A stretch of DNA of 10,329 nucleotides, from positions 1 to 10,329 of the forward strand of contig CALZDE010000057.1 of the NCBI GenBank assembly GCA_945637225.1. Direction: 5' to 3'. This DNA comes from an uncultured Selenomonadaceae bacterium. Its GTDB lineage: Bacteria; Bacillota; Negativicutes; Selenomonadales; Selenomonadaceae. Shown piece after piece: positions 1 to 7,359 of the stretch. A model generated the notes under the pieces. The model did no database searches, was not told where the DNA came from, and worked only from the letters and a program-made list of their open reading frames with translations. Position 1 is the first letter of the stretch. Every line of letters starts with the position of its first letter. A program made the position numbers and the translations under genes.

Positions 1-220
1 GGTACTTTCGCCTGTGTAATGTGCGGTCAAGAAGCCTGTCATTAGGAAGAAAGCTTCGTACCTGACTCCATAGGTTGTCATATTTGCGGTCGCTGTAGCC
101 TAATTTCTTAGCAAGATACTGCTTATGGTAACAGCCGTATGAGATATAGCGGAGAAAATCCCTTAATTTATCATAGTCTGTTATGTAGTTATTGAATTTG
201 CCGAAATTGCTTGCAATCAT
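1..220 (-). CDS. Partial regulator-like protein (possible WYL-domain protein), N-terminus only
   Basis: A leftward reading frame begins with ATG at 220-218 and stays open for 73 codons to the window edge, so the gene is cut off. A clear ribosome binding site (GGGAG on the minus strand, about 230-235) lies about nine bases upstream of the start. The visible protein begins MIASNFGKFNNYITDYDKLR and has the stretch YHKQYLAKKLGYSDRKYDNL at residues 31-50. The layout (an N-terminal DYDKLRDFLRYISYG segment, then a residue-rich SDRKYDN stretch before a Trp) resembles the start of Firmicute WYL-domain regulators, which often read KVRDYMRDFFIYGFK...RSYDNERRR. This is recalled resemblance only. The WYL part itself would lie outside the window. 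It is transcribed divergently from the XRE gene. That it is a gene is fairly sure; its family is a guess. Confidence 0.6.
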   Translation of the reverse strand, partial: MIASNFGKFNNYITDYDKLRDFLRYISYGCYHKQYLAKKLGYSDRKYDNLWSQVRSFLPNDRLLDRTLHRRKY

Positions 221-240
221 GTTCTTCACTCCCTCATAGT

Positions 241-312
241 TATGATAATGTTAATTCTACACACAATATGAAAAATCCTTTTTGGATATGATAAGATTGC
301 TATGATAATGTT
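241..312. repeat. Three TATGATAA motifs in the divergent intergenic region
   Basis: The 8-mer TATGATAA occurs at 241-248, 287-294 and 301-308. The first and third copies extend identically to TATGATAATGTT (241-252 and 301-312), exactly 60 bases apart. A fourth copy lies at 694-701, directly after the -10 box of the aminopeptidase promoter. Placement in the gap between two probable regulators suggests operator sites, but TATGAT also resembles a -10 box; at 301-306 it is preceded by TG plus one base (298-300), an extended -10 arrangement. The repeats are seen directly; the function is inferred. Confidence 0.5.
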
Positions 313-330
313 TTGAACTTCGCATATATT

Positions 331-376
331 TTGTAAAGACAAATGTGGCTGTTAATATTATACTATTGGTATAGTA
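331..376 (+). promoter_or_regulatory. Weak promoter and TACTAT-N4-ATAGTA palindrome before the XRE gene
   Basis: A possible -35 TTGTAA (331-336) is followed after 19 bases by TATTAT (356-361), a weak sigma-A-like match. Overlapping it is a perfect inverted repeat, TACTAT TGGT ATAGTA, at 361-376. The half-site TACTAT recurs at 405-410 across the start codon of the XRE gene. A palindrome at the expected transcription start of a small HTH repressor gene is the usual arrangement for autoregulation. The operator role is inference. Confidence 0.4.
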
Positions 377-408
377 ATTGATGTGTTATTGAAGGGAGAT
401 TTGATACT

Positions 409-705
409 ATGATGTATATGCCATCTATAAACTTAGAAATGACTGGTCGTAATATTATGGAACTGCGCTGTAAAGCTGGTATTTCCGTAAAGGATTTGCA
501 GATGTTTTTCGGTTTTAGTACACCACAGGCTATATACAAGTGGCAGAAGGGTTCATCACTTCCAACTGTGGATAACCTCATCGTCCTTGCAAAAATATTT
601 CATACGAGTATAGAAGATATCCTGATCCTCAATGAGGGTCAGGATGTTGTTTTTTATGGTATTCTTTACATATATAATTTTTTTTGGTATAATTATGATA
701 ACTAA
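409..705 (+). CDS. XRE-family helix-turn-helix transcriptional regulator
   Basis: This small DNA-binding protein (98 aa) is made of one Cro/C1-type HTH domain, roughly residues 13-70. The pattern GRNIMELRCKAGISVKDLQ, then FSTPQAIYKWQKGSSLPTVD, then a DNLxxLAKIF segment and SIEDIL is typical of XRE regulators common in Firmicutes, where the helix containing PQAIYKWQKG contacts DNA. No sensor domain is present. The start is set by GAAGGGAG (391-398), ten bases before ATG 409; ATG 412 is a possible alternative. The last 20 or so residues (about 78-98, rich in Tyr, Phe and Asn) look unlike a protein domain, and the DNA coding them contains the promoter of the next gene, so this tail is probably tolerated read-through rather than functional. 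Targets are unknown; repeats at 241-308, 361-376 and 694-701 are candidate operators. Confidence 0.85.
   Translation: MMYMPSINLEMTGRNIMELRCKAGISVKDLQMFFGFSTPQAIYKWQKGSSLPTVDNLIVLAKIFHTSIEDILILNEGQDVVFYGILYIYNFFWYNYDN
665..701 (+). promoter_or_regulatory. Strong extended -10 promoter for the aminopeptidase operon
   Basis: TTTACA (665-670) and a perfect TATAAT (688-693) are separated by exactly 17 bases, and TGG directly precedes the -10 box (extended -10). The whole promoter lies inside the last 14 codons of the XRE gene. TATGATAA at 694-701 follows immediately, so a bound regulator there would sit over the transcription start. The spacing makes this one of the best promoters in the window. 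The operator role is inferred. Confidence 0.75.
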
Positions 706-734
706 CGTCATATATAAATAAGGAGATTTTTATT

Positions 735-1976
735 TTGGACAATTTTGAAAATATGTTAAGTGAATATGCTCGTCTTGTGGTGAAGGTGGGTGTCAATCTT
801 CAGCAGGATCAGCGTCTGGTGATATCTTCTCCTATTGAGTGTGCCGATTTTGCCCGTCTGATTGCCAAGGAAGCCTTTGCCGCTGGTGCGTGGGATGTTT
901 CTTACAATTGGAGTGACGAAAAAGCTGCTAAAATTCGCTATGAAATGGGCAGGAAGGAAATTTTTGAGGAATTTCCACAGTGGCTTCAGGATAAATACAT
1001 GTATAATTCTGATAAAGGCTCAGCATTTGTTTCTATTCATGCTTCTGACCCGGAAATATTTAAGAATGTAGACCCAGAAAAGCTTTTGACTGCTCAGAGG
1101 GCTTCCGGTAATGCTTTAGCTGAGTATCGCCGCCGTATGATGAATAATGAAAACTGCTGGTGTGTAGTGTCCATTCCTACCTTATCATGGGCGAAGAAGG
1201 TTTTTGCTCTCTATAAGGATGAAGTGGCTGTCCGCAAGCTGTGGGAGGCCATTTTTGCAACTGTCCGCATTGATGGGGCGAATGACCCTGTTGAGGCATG
1301 GCAGAAGCATACTGACTTTTTGCAGAAGGCGGCTGATTTCCTTAACGCTCAGAATTTTGTTTCCTTGAAGTACAAAAATGAGCTGGGCACTGATTTTTCT
1401 ATTGGTTTGCCTGAAGGTCATATTTGGGCTGGCGGTGCGGAATGGTCTGCTTATGGTACACGCTTTGTTGCTAATATGCCAACTGAGGAAGTGTTTACCC
1501 TGCCTGATATGAACAGTGCGAATGGCGTAGTTTGTGCTTCTAAGCCACTTGTTTATCATGGTCAGCTTATTGAAAATATGAAGCTTACATTTGAGAATGG
1601 CAAGGTAATTAAGGCGGAAGCGACTGCAGGTCAGGAGGCTCTTGATAGTCTGCTGGCAACTGATGAGGGTGCTGTCCGTTTGGGTGAGGTGGCTCTTGTG
1701 CCTTACGATTCACCTATTTCCAATACTGGTATTCTTTTCTACAATACACTTTTTGATGAAAATGCTGCCTGTCATTTAGCTTTTGGCAAGGCTTATCCTA
1801 CCTGCATTCAGGGCGGTGACAAGATGGACAAGCTGGAATTAGCACAGCATGGTGTCAATGATTCTCTTGTACATGAGGATTTTATGATTGGCACAGCTGA
1901 TTTATCCATTGTTGGCGTCAAGGCTGATGGTACAGAGGTACCTGTTTTTGTCAATGGTAATTTTGTTGAATTTTAA
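735..1976 (+). CDS. M29-family (AmpS/PepS-type) metallo-aminopeptidase
   Basis: This cytoplasmic exopeptidase removes N-terminal residues from peptides using a two-metal centre. Its 413 residues match the usual length of M29 enzymes (about 410). Residues corresponding to the known AmpT/AmpS metal ligands are all visible: Glu252 in MPTEEVFT, Glu318 in RLGEVALVP, His347 in ACHLAFG, Tyr354 in GKAYP, and His380 and Asp382 in VHEDFMIGT. The N-terminus (ENMLSEYARLVVKVGVNLQ) is also family-typical. Translation starts at TTG 735, nine bases after AGGAG (721-725). It is the first gene of a run continuing through AzlCD, PyrK/D, hemerythrin and RF3. Pairing with AzlCD suggests peptide breakdown linked to branched-chain amino acid export, which is inference. 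Confidence 0.93.
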   Translation: MDNFENMLSEYARLVVKVGVNLQQDQRLVISSPIECADFARLIAKEAFAAGAWDVSYNWSDEKAAKIRYEMGRKEIFEEFPQWLQDKYMYNSDKGSAFVSIHASDPEIFKNVDPEKLLTAQRASGNALAEYRRRMMNNENCWCVVSIPTLSWAKKVFALYKDEVAVRKLWEAIFATVRIDGANDPVEAWQKHTDFLQKAADFLNAQNFVSLKYKNELGTDFSIGLPEGHIWAGGAEWSAYGTRFVANMPTEEVFTLPDMNSANGVVCASKPLVYHGQLIENMKLTFENGKVIKAEATAGQEALDSLLATDEGAVRLGEVALVPYDSPISNTGILFYNTLFDENAACHLAFGKAYPTCIQGGDKMDKLELAQHGVNDSLVHEDFMIGTADLSIVGVKADGTEVPVFVNGNFVEF

Positions 1977-2005
1977 TAAAAATTTATAGTTAAGGAAGTC
2001 TTATT

Positions 2006-2689
2006 TTGAAATATATTAATGCAAAGGTCTTAAAATCTATTTGGCCGGTCTGCTTTGGTTATATTCCTTTGGGATTAGCCTGTGGCGTGCTGGCTGAAAA
2101 GGTTGGTGTGGACCCTATTGCAATAGGTGTAATGTCTATTTTGGTTTTTGCCGGCAGTGGTCAGTTTATAGCTTTGGCTATGATTGGGGCGGGCTGTCCT
2201 ATTCCTCCTATTGTATTTACTATTTTTATTGTTAATCTCCGCCATATCTTTTATGCTACCATTCTTAATTCCTATATTAAGGAAAAATCTACAATATTCA
2301 AGGCTCTTTTTGCACAGGAAATTGTTGATGAAACTTCTGCCGTCAATATGACGAATTTTGAGCAGAAGGATGTAGAATGGAGTGCAGAGGAAGCGATTAC
2401 CTCAGCTTATTTAGCGCATTTATCATGGATTATCGCGACTATTGCAGGCTGTGTTTTGGGTTCTGTTGCTAATATTGATACAGCTCTTGTCAGCTATGCC
2501 TTGATTGCTATGTTTATCGGCTTATGGTCATTTCACTTCTGGCACAAAAAGCTTATTTTGGCAGGTATAGCGGCAGGATTCTTGGCTCTCCTGTTAGCAC
2601 CATTTTTATCAAATATGCTGAATGTGGTTGTTGCTACTTTAGTAGTTTCTGTACTGGCGGCTATGATAGGAGGGGAATTAGATGAGTAA
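2006..2689 (+). CDS. azlC: AzlC-family branched-chain amino acid exporter, large subunit
   Basis: This integral membrane protein (227 aa) is the large partner of an AzlCD two-component exporter, a family known for branched-chain amino acid and azaleucine efflux. Family hallmarks are FAGSGQF at residues 48-54, NLRHIFY at 77-83 and the DETSAVN segment at 108-114. Hydrophobic segments appear around 12-30, 38-60, 66-83, 133-155, 158-175 and 182-220. A charged region at about 91-130 separates two membrane blocks. The start is TTG 2006, seven bases after AAGGAAG (1992-1998). The gene follows the aminopeptidase by 29 bases and overlaps azlD by 8 bases, so the two subunits are translationally coupled. 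Substrate range cannot be read from sequence. Confidence 0.92.
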   Translation: MKYINAKVLKSIWPVCFGYIPLGLACGVLAEKVGVDPIAIGVMSILVFAGSGQFIALAMIGAGCPIPPIVFTIFIVNLRHIFYATILNSYIKEKSTIFKALFAQEIVDETSAVNMTNFEQKDVEWSAEEAITSAYLAHLSWIIATIAGCVLGSVANIDTALVSYALIAMFIGLWSFHFWHKKLILAGIAAGFLALLLAPFLSNMLNVVVATLVVSVLAAMIGGELDE

Positions 2690-3005
2690 TGAAGATATTT
2701 ATCTCTGCATTATTGGCTTATGTATTGTAAGTTATATTCCTCGTGTAGCACCGTTCTTATTATTGGGAAAACGTCAAATGCCTCATGCGTTTGAATTATG
2801 GCTTAAGTATGTTCCTACATCAGTATTTGGTGCTTTGATTTTCTGTTCAATCTTTCAGACAGATAGTGGTGTAGATTTTAGTTTTAGTAATATAAGTATG
2901 CTGGCGGCAATTCCAGTTTTGGCAGTAGCAGCAAAAACTCACTCTTTGCCATATAGTATTATTGTGGGATTAGCGGCTTATTGGGGCTTACAGCAGGTTA
3001 TGTAA
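2682..3005 (+). CDS. azlD: AzlD-family branched-chain amino acid transporter, small subunit
   Basis: This small membrane protein (107 aa) has about four hydrophobic segments (roughly 5-28, 43-60, 70-83 and 88-105). The SYIPRVAPFLLLGK segment at residues 17-30 and YVPTSVFGALIF at 43-54 match the AzlD family, the partner that completes an AzlC exporter. Length is normal for the family. ATG 2682 lies inside the end of azlC, preceded by AGGAGGGG at about 2668-2675, and the reading frames overlap by 8 bases, as expected for subunits made in fixed ratio. The next gene, pyrK, starts 27 bases downstream and is metabolically unrelated, so the co-transcription looks historical or regulatory. Confidence 0.9.
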   Translation: MSNEDIYLCIIGLCIVSYIPRVAPFLLLGKRQMPHAFELWLKYVPTSVFGALIFCSIFQTDSGVDFSFSNISMLAAIPVLAVAAKTHSLPYSIIVGLAAYWGLQQVM

Positions 3006-3032
3006 TATTTTATTTTTAAGGAGAAATTGCTT

Positions 3033-3857
3033 ATGAGCAAGGTTGTGGAAAATGCGGAAATCCTCAGCAATAGAAGCCTTTCATCAGAGGTTTCTGAGTT
3101 AATCCTGAAATCACCTGAAGTGGCAGGACAGGCAGAACCAGGTCAGTTTGTCATGGTGAAAAATGAGGCTGGAAATACCTTTTTACGCCGTCCTTTTGGT
3201 GTGGCAGATGTAGATGGTGATAAGCTTACTCTTATTTACCGTTTAGCCGGAAAAGGCACTAAGGAATTAGCTGAATTAAAGGCGGGTTCTTTCCTTAGCG
3301 TAGAAGGTCCTTTAGGTCATGGCTTCAAATTACCTGTTGATTCTCAGGCGCATATCTGTGATGAAAAGGGCTGTGGCATGCGTACAGTAGATGCTGGCTT
3401 ATCCTTGGTAATTGGCGGTGGTGTAGGTATTGCTCCAATTATTTATACTGCAAGAAAATTAGCAGAAGCTGGCAAAAAGCCTGTTGTACTTTTGGGTACA
3501 AGAAATGCAAGTGAAGGCTTTTGGACTGAATATTTTAAGGACTTTGCTGAAGAAATTTTTGTTACTACTGATGATGGTTCAGCTGGAATGAAGGGATTTG
3601 CTATTGACGCTATTCCTGAAATTATGAAAAAACACGATATTAAGCATATTCTGGTTTGCGGTCCAACTATCATGATGGAAGGCATTGCGAAAAAGGCAAT
3701 TAATGATGGAATTGACTGTCAGGTTTCCTTGGAAAAACGCATGGCTTGCGGAATTGGTGTTTGTCTTGGCTGTACCTTTGAAGGTAAAAAGAGCAAAAAA
3801 CGCTGGAAGATTTGCGGTGATGGACCTGTATTTGCGGCAGAGGAGGTTTTTGACTGA
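3033..3857 (+). CDS. pyrK: Dihydroorotate dehydrogenase B, electron transfer subunit
   Basis: PyrK carries FAD and one [2Fe-2S] cluster and passes electrons from PyrD to NAD+ in pyrimidine synthesis. Visible motifs (from ATG 3033, 274 aa): FAD-binding RRPFGVAD at 52-59, nucleotide-binding GGGVGIAP at 128-135, CGP at 209-211, and cluster cysteines 239, 244, 247 and 261 (C-X4-C-X2-C-X13-C). ATG 3033 is preferred over in-frame TTG 3027 because AAGGAG (3018-3023) lies nine bases from the former and only three from the latter. Between GHGFKLP and the LVIGGG strand there is a longer linker than I expect (residues about 102-124), with two extra cysteines in HICDEKGCGMR. It overlaps pyrD by one base. 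Confidence 0.93.
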   Translation: MSKVVENAEILSNRSLSSEVSELILKSPEVAGQAEPGQFVMVKNEAGNTFLRRPFGVADVDGDKLTLIYRLAGKGTKELAELKAGSFLSVEGPLGHGFKLPVDSQAHICDEKGCGMRTVDAGLSLVIGGGVGIAPIIYTARKLAEAGKKPVVLLGTRNASEGFWTEYFKDFAEEIFVTTDDGSAGMKGFAIDAIPEIMKKHDIKHILVCGPTIMMEGIAKKAINDGIDCQVSLEKRMACGIGVCLGCTFEGKKSKKRWKICGDGPVFAAEEVFD

Positions 3858-4795
3858 TGGGCAAGAGTATTCCAATGAATATGGACAGATTAAAGACTGA
3901 TTTTGCAGGTATCAAGATGCCAACTCCTGTTATGGGCGCTTCTGGTACCTTTGGCTTTGGTGTAGAATATGATGATTTTATTGATTTAAAGCAGGTTGGA
4001 GCAATTATTTCAAAGGGTATTACACCTCTGCCACGTGCGGGCAATCCTGGTGTAAGAATTGCGGAAACTCCTGCCGGCATGTTAAACTGCATTGGTCTTG
4101 AAAATCCTGGTATTGAAAAGTTTCTGTCTGATGTATTGCCAAAGGTAAAGGAGAAGGCACCTGATACCACTTTTATTGTTAATTTCTCTGCTGGAAGTGT
4201 CGAGGAATTTGGCATGATGGCTAAGAAATTAGATGTAGATGGCGTTGATGCTATCGAGGTTAATATCTCCTGTCCAAACGTAAAGGCTGAGGGATTGGCT
4301 TTTGGTACTGACCCAGAGGTAGCGGCAGAGGTTACAAGGGAAGTAAAGGCAAGTACAAGCAAGCCTGTTATCGTGAAATTATCCCCAAATGTAACAGATA
4401 TTGTGAAGATTGCCAAGGCAGTAGAGGAAGCTGGTGCAGACGCTTTAGCTCTTATAAATACCCTCACTGGTATGGTGATTGATACACGTACATGGAAACC
4501 TCTTCTTGGTAATATTACTGGCGGTATGTCCGGTCCTGCCTTGAAGCCTATTGCAGTACGCATGGTATGGCAGGTAGCAAAAGCTGTAAAAATTCCTATT
4601 CTTGGTCTGGGTGGTATTTCCACAGCAGAGGATGCAGTAGAATTTCTTTTAGCTGGTGCAACTGCAGTAGCTATTGGAGCAGAAAACTTCGTTCATCCTG
4701 ACGCAGTAGTTCAGGTGGCTGCTGGCATTGATAAGTATTTGGAAAGTCGTGGTTTAAATCATGTTTCAGAGCTTATTGGCAAAGTGGAGGCATAA
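3857..4795 (+). CDS. pyrD: Dihydroorotate dehydrogenase B, catalytic subunit (class 1B)
   Basis: This FMN enzyme oxidises dihydroorotate to orotate, the fourth step of pyrimidine synthesis, in complex with PyrK. The 312-residue protein has the class 1 signatures: MGASGTFGFG (26-35), NCIGLENPG (77-85), NISCPNVK (136-143) with Cys139 as the catalytic base expected of class 1, VKLSPN (173-178), NTLTGM (201-206), and phosphate-binding GLGGIST (250-256) and AIGAENF (272-278). The start ATG shares its first base with the pyrK stop (TGATG) and has AGGAGG (3841-3846) ten bases upstream, so the subunits are coupled. The hemerythrin gene begins three bases after its stop. Confidence 0.96.
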   Translation: MGKSIPMNMDRLKTDFAGIKMPTPVMGASGTFGFGVEYDDFIDLKQVGAIISKGITPLPRAGNPGVRIAETPAGMLNCIGLENPGIEKFLSDVLPKVKEKAPDTTFIVNFSAGSVEEFGMMAKKLDVDGVDAIEVNISCPNVKAEGLAFGTDPEVAAEVTREVKASTSKPVIVKLSPNVTDIVKIAKAVEEAGADALALINTLTGMVIDTRTWKPLLGNITGGMSGPALKPIAVRMVWQVAKAVKIPILGLGGISTAEDAVEFLLAGATAVAIGAENFVHPDAVVQVAAGIDKYLESRGLNHVSELIGKVEA

Positions 4796-4798
4796 ACA

Positions 4799-5722
4799 AT
4801 GACGGATATGGTAGATTTTAATTCACCTGATTTCCTTGATGAGTTAAGCTGGAAAAGTGAATATGATATTGGTGATGAGCTGATAGACAGTTCACATAGA
4901 AGACTGTTTGCTGTGCTTAGACGAGTGCTGATGATTTTGCAGGATGGAGATTCTGCTCGCAATCGTAATATATGCCGTGACGCGGTGAAATTTCTTGAGG
5001 CGTATACTGTCAAGCATTTTGCCGAGGAAGAGGGTTTCCAGAGGAAAATTGGCTATGGCGGTTACAAAATGCACAAGGCACTGCATGACAATCTTCGTGA
5101 AGTAACATTGCCTTCTTTGAAGATTGAACTGGAAAATAATGATTATTCAAATGAGTCTATTGAGGCTTTTATCAGTATATTTATTGGCTGGCTGACAGGT
5201 CATATCATGGTGGAAGATAAGGCTATTACAGGCAAGGTTTCAAGCCGCTGGCCTAATTATAGTAATGAGGATGATATTGACAATCTCAATAAGGAAGTCC
5301 ATGAGCTGATGGCGCATGTATTCCGTAGGAAGGCAAGACTGGCAAATCGTCATTATGCAGGCGAAAATCTCACTAAGGGTATATTCTACTGCATGAATTT
5401 TGTGGGTGAGGATGATTCACATTATGAAGTTACATTCTTTGCAGAGGAGCCTGTTATTTTCCTGATGGCAGGTGGTCTTTTGGGCAAGGAAGTATTCAAA
5501 CTGGAAAAGAATGCGTTCATGTCCTATCTGCAGATGGTACAGAGCATGTCTATCCGTATTGTTCATATGATGTACCCTGTTTCAAATGCAGTATTAAAGG
5601 GTGCAAAGAAGGAAACTGAAGAAAGTCTGCGCATGAAATTCAAGGACGGCTATCCTGATGTAAGTGTTATGTGGCGAGTGCCAGAAGGCCGTATTGGTAT
5701 TTGCGTAGAAAAAATAGATTGA
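4799..5722 (+). CDS. Bacteriohemerythrin with an unassigned C-terminal domain
   Basis: The first half is a hemerythrin four-helix bundle that binds O2 at a di-iron site. All seven expected iron ligands can be placed: His33 (SSHRRLF), His73 and Glu77 (VKHFAEE), His92 and His96 (MHKALHDN), and His135 and Asp140 (TGHIMVED). Normal single-domain bacteriohemerythrins have about 130-150 residues; this protein has 307. The extra part, from about residue 160, includes a YEVTFFAEEPVIFLMAGGLL stretch and LGKEVFKLEKNAF, whose strand-helix pattern weakly recalls CheX/CheC-like domains, but without an obvious ExxN phosphatase motif; that comparison is speculative. GTGGAGG (4784-4790) gives an eight-base spacing to ATG 4799. 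The gene starts three bases after pyrD and ends 18 bases before RF3. It may sense or scavenge O2 in an anaerobe, which is inference. Confidence 0.85.
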   Translation: MTDMVDFNSPDFLDELSWKSEYDIGDELIDSSHRRLFAVLRRVLMILQDGDSARNRNICRDAVKFLEAYTVKHFAEEEGFQRKIGYGGYKMHKALHDNLREVTLPSLKIELENNDYSNESIEAFISIFIGWLTGHIMVEDKAITGKVSSRWPNYSNEDDIDNLNKEVHELMAHVFRRKARLANRHYAGENLTKGIFYCMNFVGEDDSHYEVTFFAEEPVIFLMAGGLLGKEVFKLEKNAFMSYLQMVQSMSIRIVHMMYPVSNAVLKGAKKETEESLRMKFKDGYPDVSVMWRVPEGRIGICVEKID

Positions 5723-5740
5723 TTTTAGGAGGAAATAATC

Positions 5741-7354
5741 TTGTCACAATTAATTGATGAAATAAAAAGGCGTCGTACTTTTGCCATAATTTCTCATCCT
5801 GATGCTGGTAAAACTACCTTGACTGAGAAACTGCTTTTGTACGGTGGTGCAATTCATTTAGCTGGTTCCGTAAAGTCAAGAAAGACCGCACATCATGCAG
5901 TATCTGACTGGATGGAAATTGAGAAACAGCGTGGTATTTCTGTTACATCCTCTGTATTGCAGTTCAATTATGGCGATTACTGTATAAATATCCTTGATAC
6001 CCCAGGCCATCAGGATTTCTCTGAGGACACCTATCGTACACTTATGGCGGTAGACAGTGCCGTTATGATTATCGACGTAGCAAAGGGTGTCGAGGCACAG
6101 ACTAAGAAGTTATTTAAGGTTTGTAAACAGCGTCACATTCCTATTTTTACCTTTGTTAATAAGCTGGACCGTTATGGCAAGGCTCCTATTGACCTTATGG
6201 ATGAGCTGGAAAATGTTCTTGGTATCCGCTCCTATCCTATGAACTGGCCAATTGGTACTGACGGTAATTATTTTGGTGTGTATGATCGTCAGAAGAAGCA
6301 GATTGAGCTTTTCGAGGATGATACAAGCCATGGCCAGAATACCCGTGCGTCTGTAACTGGTACACTTGATGATCCTGAAATAAAAGAAATGTTGGGTGCT
6401 GAAGCTCATCAGACTCTCATGGATGATATTGAATTGCTTGATATGGCAGGCGAGGATTTCGATTTGGAGAAGGTAGCTAAGGGCGAGCTGACTCCAATGT
6501 TCTTCGGTTCTGCTATGACTAATTTTGGTGTACAGAATTTCCTTGAGGAATATCTGAAGCTGGCACCAGAGCCACAGGCACGTAATTCTTCCGATGGTCT
6601 TATCACTCCAGATGATGAAAAGTTCTCTGCCTTTGTATTTAAGATTCAGGCTAATATGAATCCTGCTCACCGCGATCGTCTGGCATTTATCCGTATCTGC
6701 TCCGGCAAGTTTGAGCGTGGCATGAGTGTTTACCATAACAGAAGCGGTAAGCCAATCAAACTGGCACAGCCACAGCAGTTTATGGCACAGGACCGTCAGA
6801 TTGTAGAGGAAGCATATCCAGGTGATATTGTCGGTCTGTTTGATCCAGGTATTTTTGGTATCGGTGATACTCTCTGTGCTAATTCACATAAGTTTGATTA
6901 TGAGGATTTCCCAGTATTCCCACCAGAGAAATTTGCCCGCGTACAGGCTAAGGATACAATGAAGCGCAAGCAGTTTGTCAAGGGTGTTGAGCAGCTTACT
7001 CAGGAGGGTGCAATTCAGCTTTTCCAGCAGGCAGGCGCAGGCACAGATTCTTACATTGTCGGCACAGTTGGTACCCTGCAGTTCGATGTATTGGAGTACC
7101 GTCTGAAGAATGAATATGGCGTAGATATCATCATGAATATGCAGCCATTTGAGGTAGCACGCTGGATGACTTACAGCGATGGACGTGAAGTAACTCCTGC
7201 CAGCCTGAAGGGTGCAGACAGAGGCATGTTCGTGTATGACCGCCGTGAAAATCCTGTTCTTTTAGTTAATAATGAATGGGCATTGGGCTGGATTACAGAT
7301 AATAATCCTGATTTGGAATTACATACTGTACCAGTTGACAGAAAAGAAGTTTAA
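5741..7354 (+). CDS. prfC: Peptide chain release factor 3
   Basis: RF3 is a translational GTPase that removes RF1/RF2 from the ribosome after peptide release. The 537-residue protein is close to the usual 525-535. GTPase motifs are intact: P-loop SHPDAGKTTLTEK (18-30), switch I RGISVTSS (64-71), G3 DTPGHQDF (86-93) and G4 NKLD (140-143). The RF3-type SHPDAGKTT P-loop, the DTPGHQDFSEDTYRTL stretch and the C-terminal GTVGTLQFDVLEYRLKNEYG segment separate it from EF-G and TetM-type proteins. The start TTG 5741 has AGGAGG (5727-5732) eight bases upstream. It is the last gene of the run begun at 735; no hairpin terminator follows before the next promoter. Confidence 0.97.
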   Translation: MSQLIDEIKRRRTFAIISHPDAGKTTLTEKLLLYGGAIHLAGSVKSRKTAHHAVSDWMEIEKQRGISVTSSVLQFNYGDYCINILDTPGHQDFSEDTYRTLMAVDSAVMIIDVAKGVEAQTKKLFKVCKQRHIPIFTFVNKLDRYGKAPIDLMDELENVLGIRSYPMNWPIGTDGNYFGVYDRQKKQIELFEDDTSHGQNTRASVTGTLDDPEIKEMLGAEAHQTLMDDIELLDMAGEDFDLEKVAKGELTPMFFGSAMTNFGVQNFLEEYLKLAPEPQARNSSDGLITPDDEKFSAFVFKIQANMNPAHRDRLAFIRICSGKFERGMSVYHNRSGKPIKLAQPQQFMAQDRQIVEEAYPGDIVGLFDPGIFGIGDTLCANSHKFDYEDFPVFPPEKFARVQAKDTMKRKQFVKGVEQLTQEGAIQLFQQAGAGTDSYIVGTVGTLQFDVLEYRLKNEYGVDIIMNMQPFEVARWMTYSDGREVTPASLKGADRGMFVYDRRENPVLLVNNEWALGWITDNNPDLELHTVPVDRKEV

Positions 7355-7359
7355 CTTTA

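Noticed and set aside
36..56. Similarity of 36-56 to 8629-8650 (both near CTGTCAT-AGGAAGAAA)
   Set aside because: It needs gaps, is only about 20 bases long, and the first copy is ordinary coding sequence of the leftward gene; chance is the simpler explanation.
3700..4623. 307-codon minus-strand frame across pyrK and pyrD
   Set aside because: It is antisense to two intact conserved genes and has a composition expected of antisense codons rather than of a protein.
6110..6736. 208-codon minus-strand frame inside prfC
   Set aside because: It is fully covered by the intact, conserved RF3 gene on the other strand and resembles no protein family.
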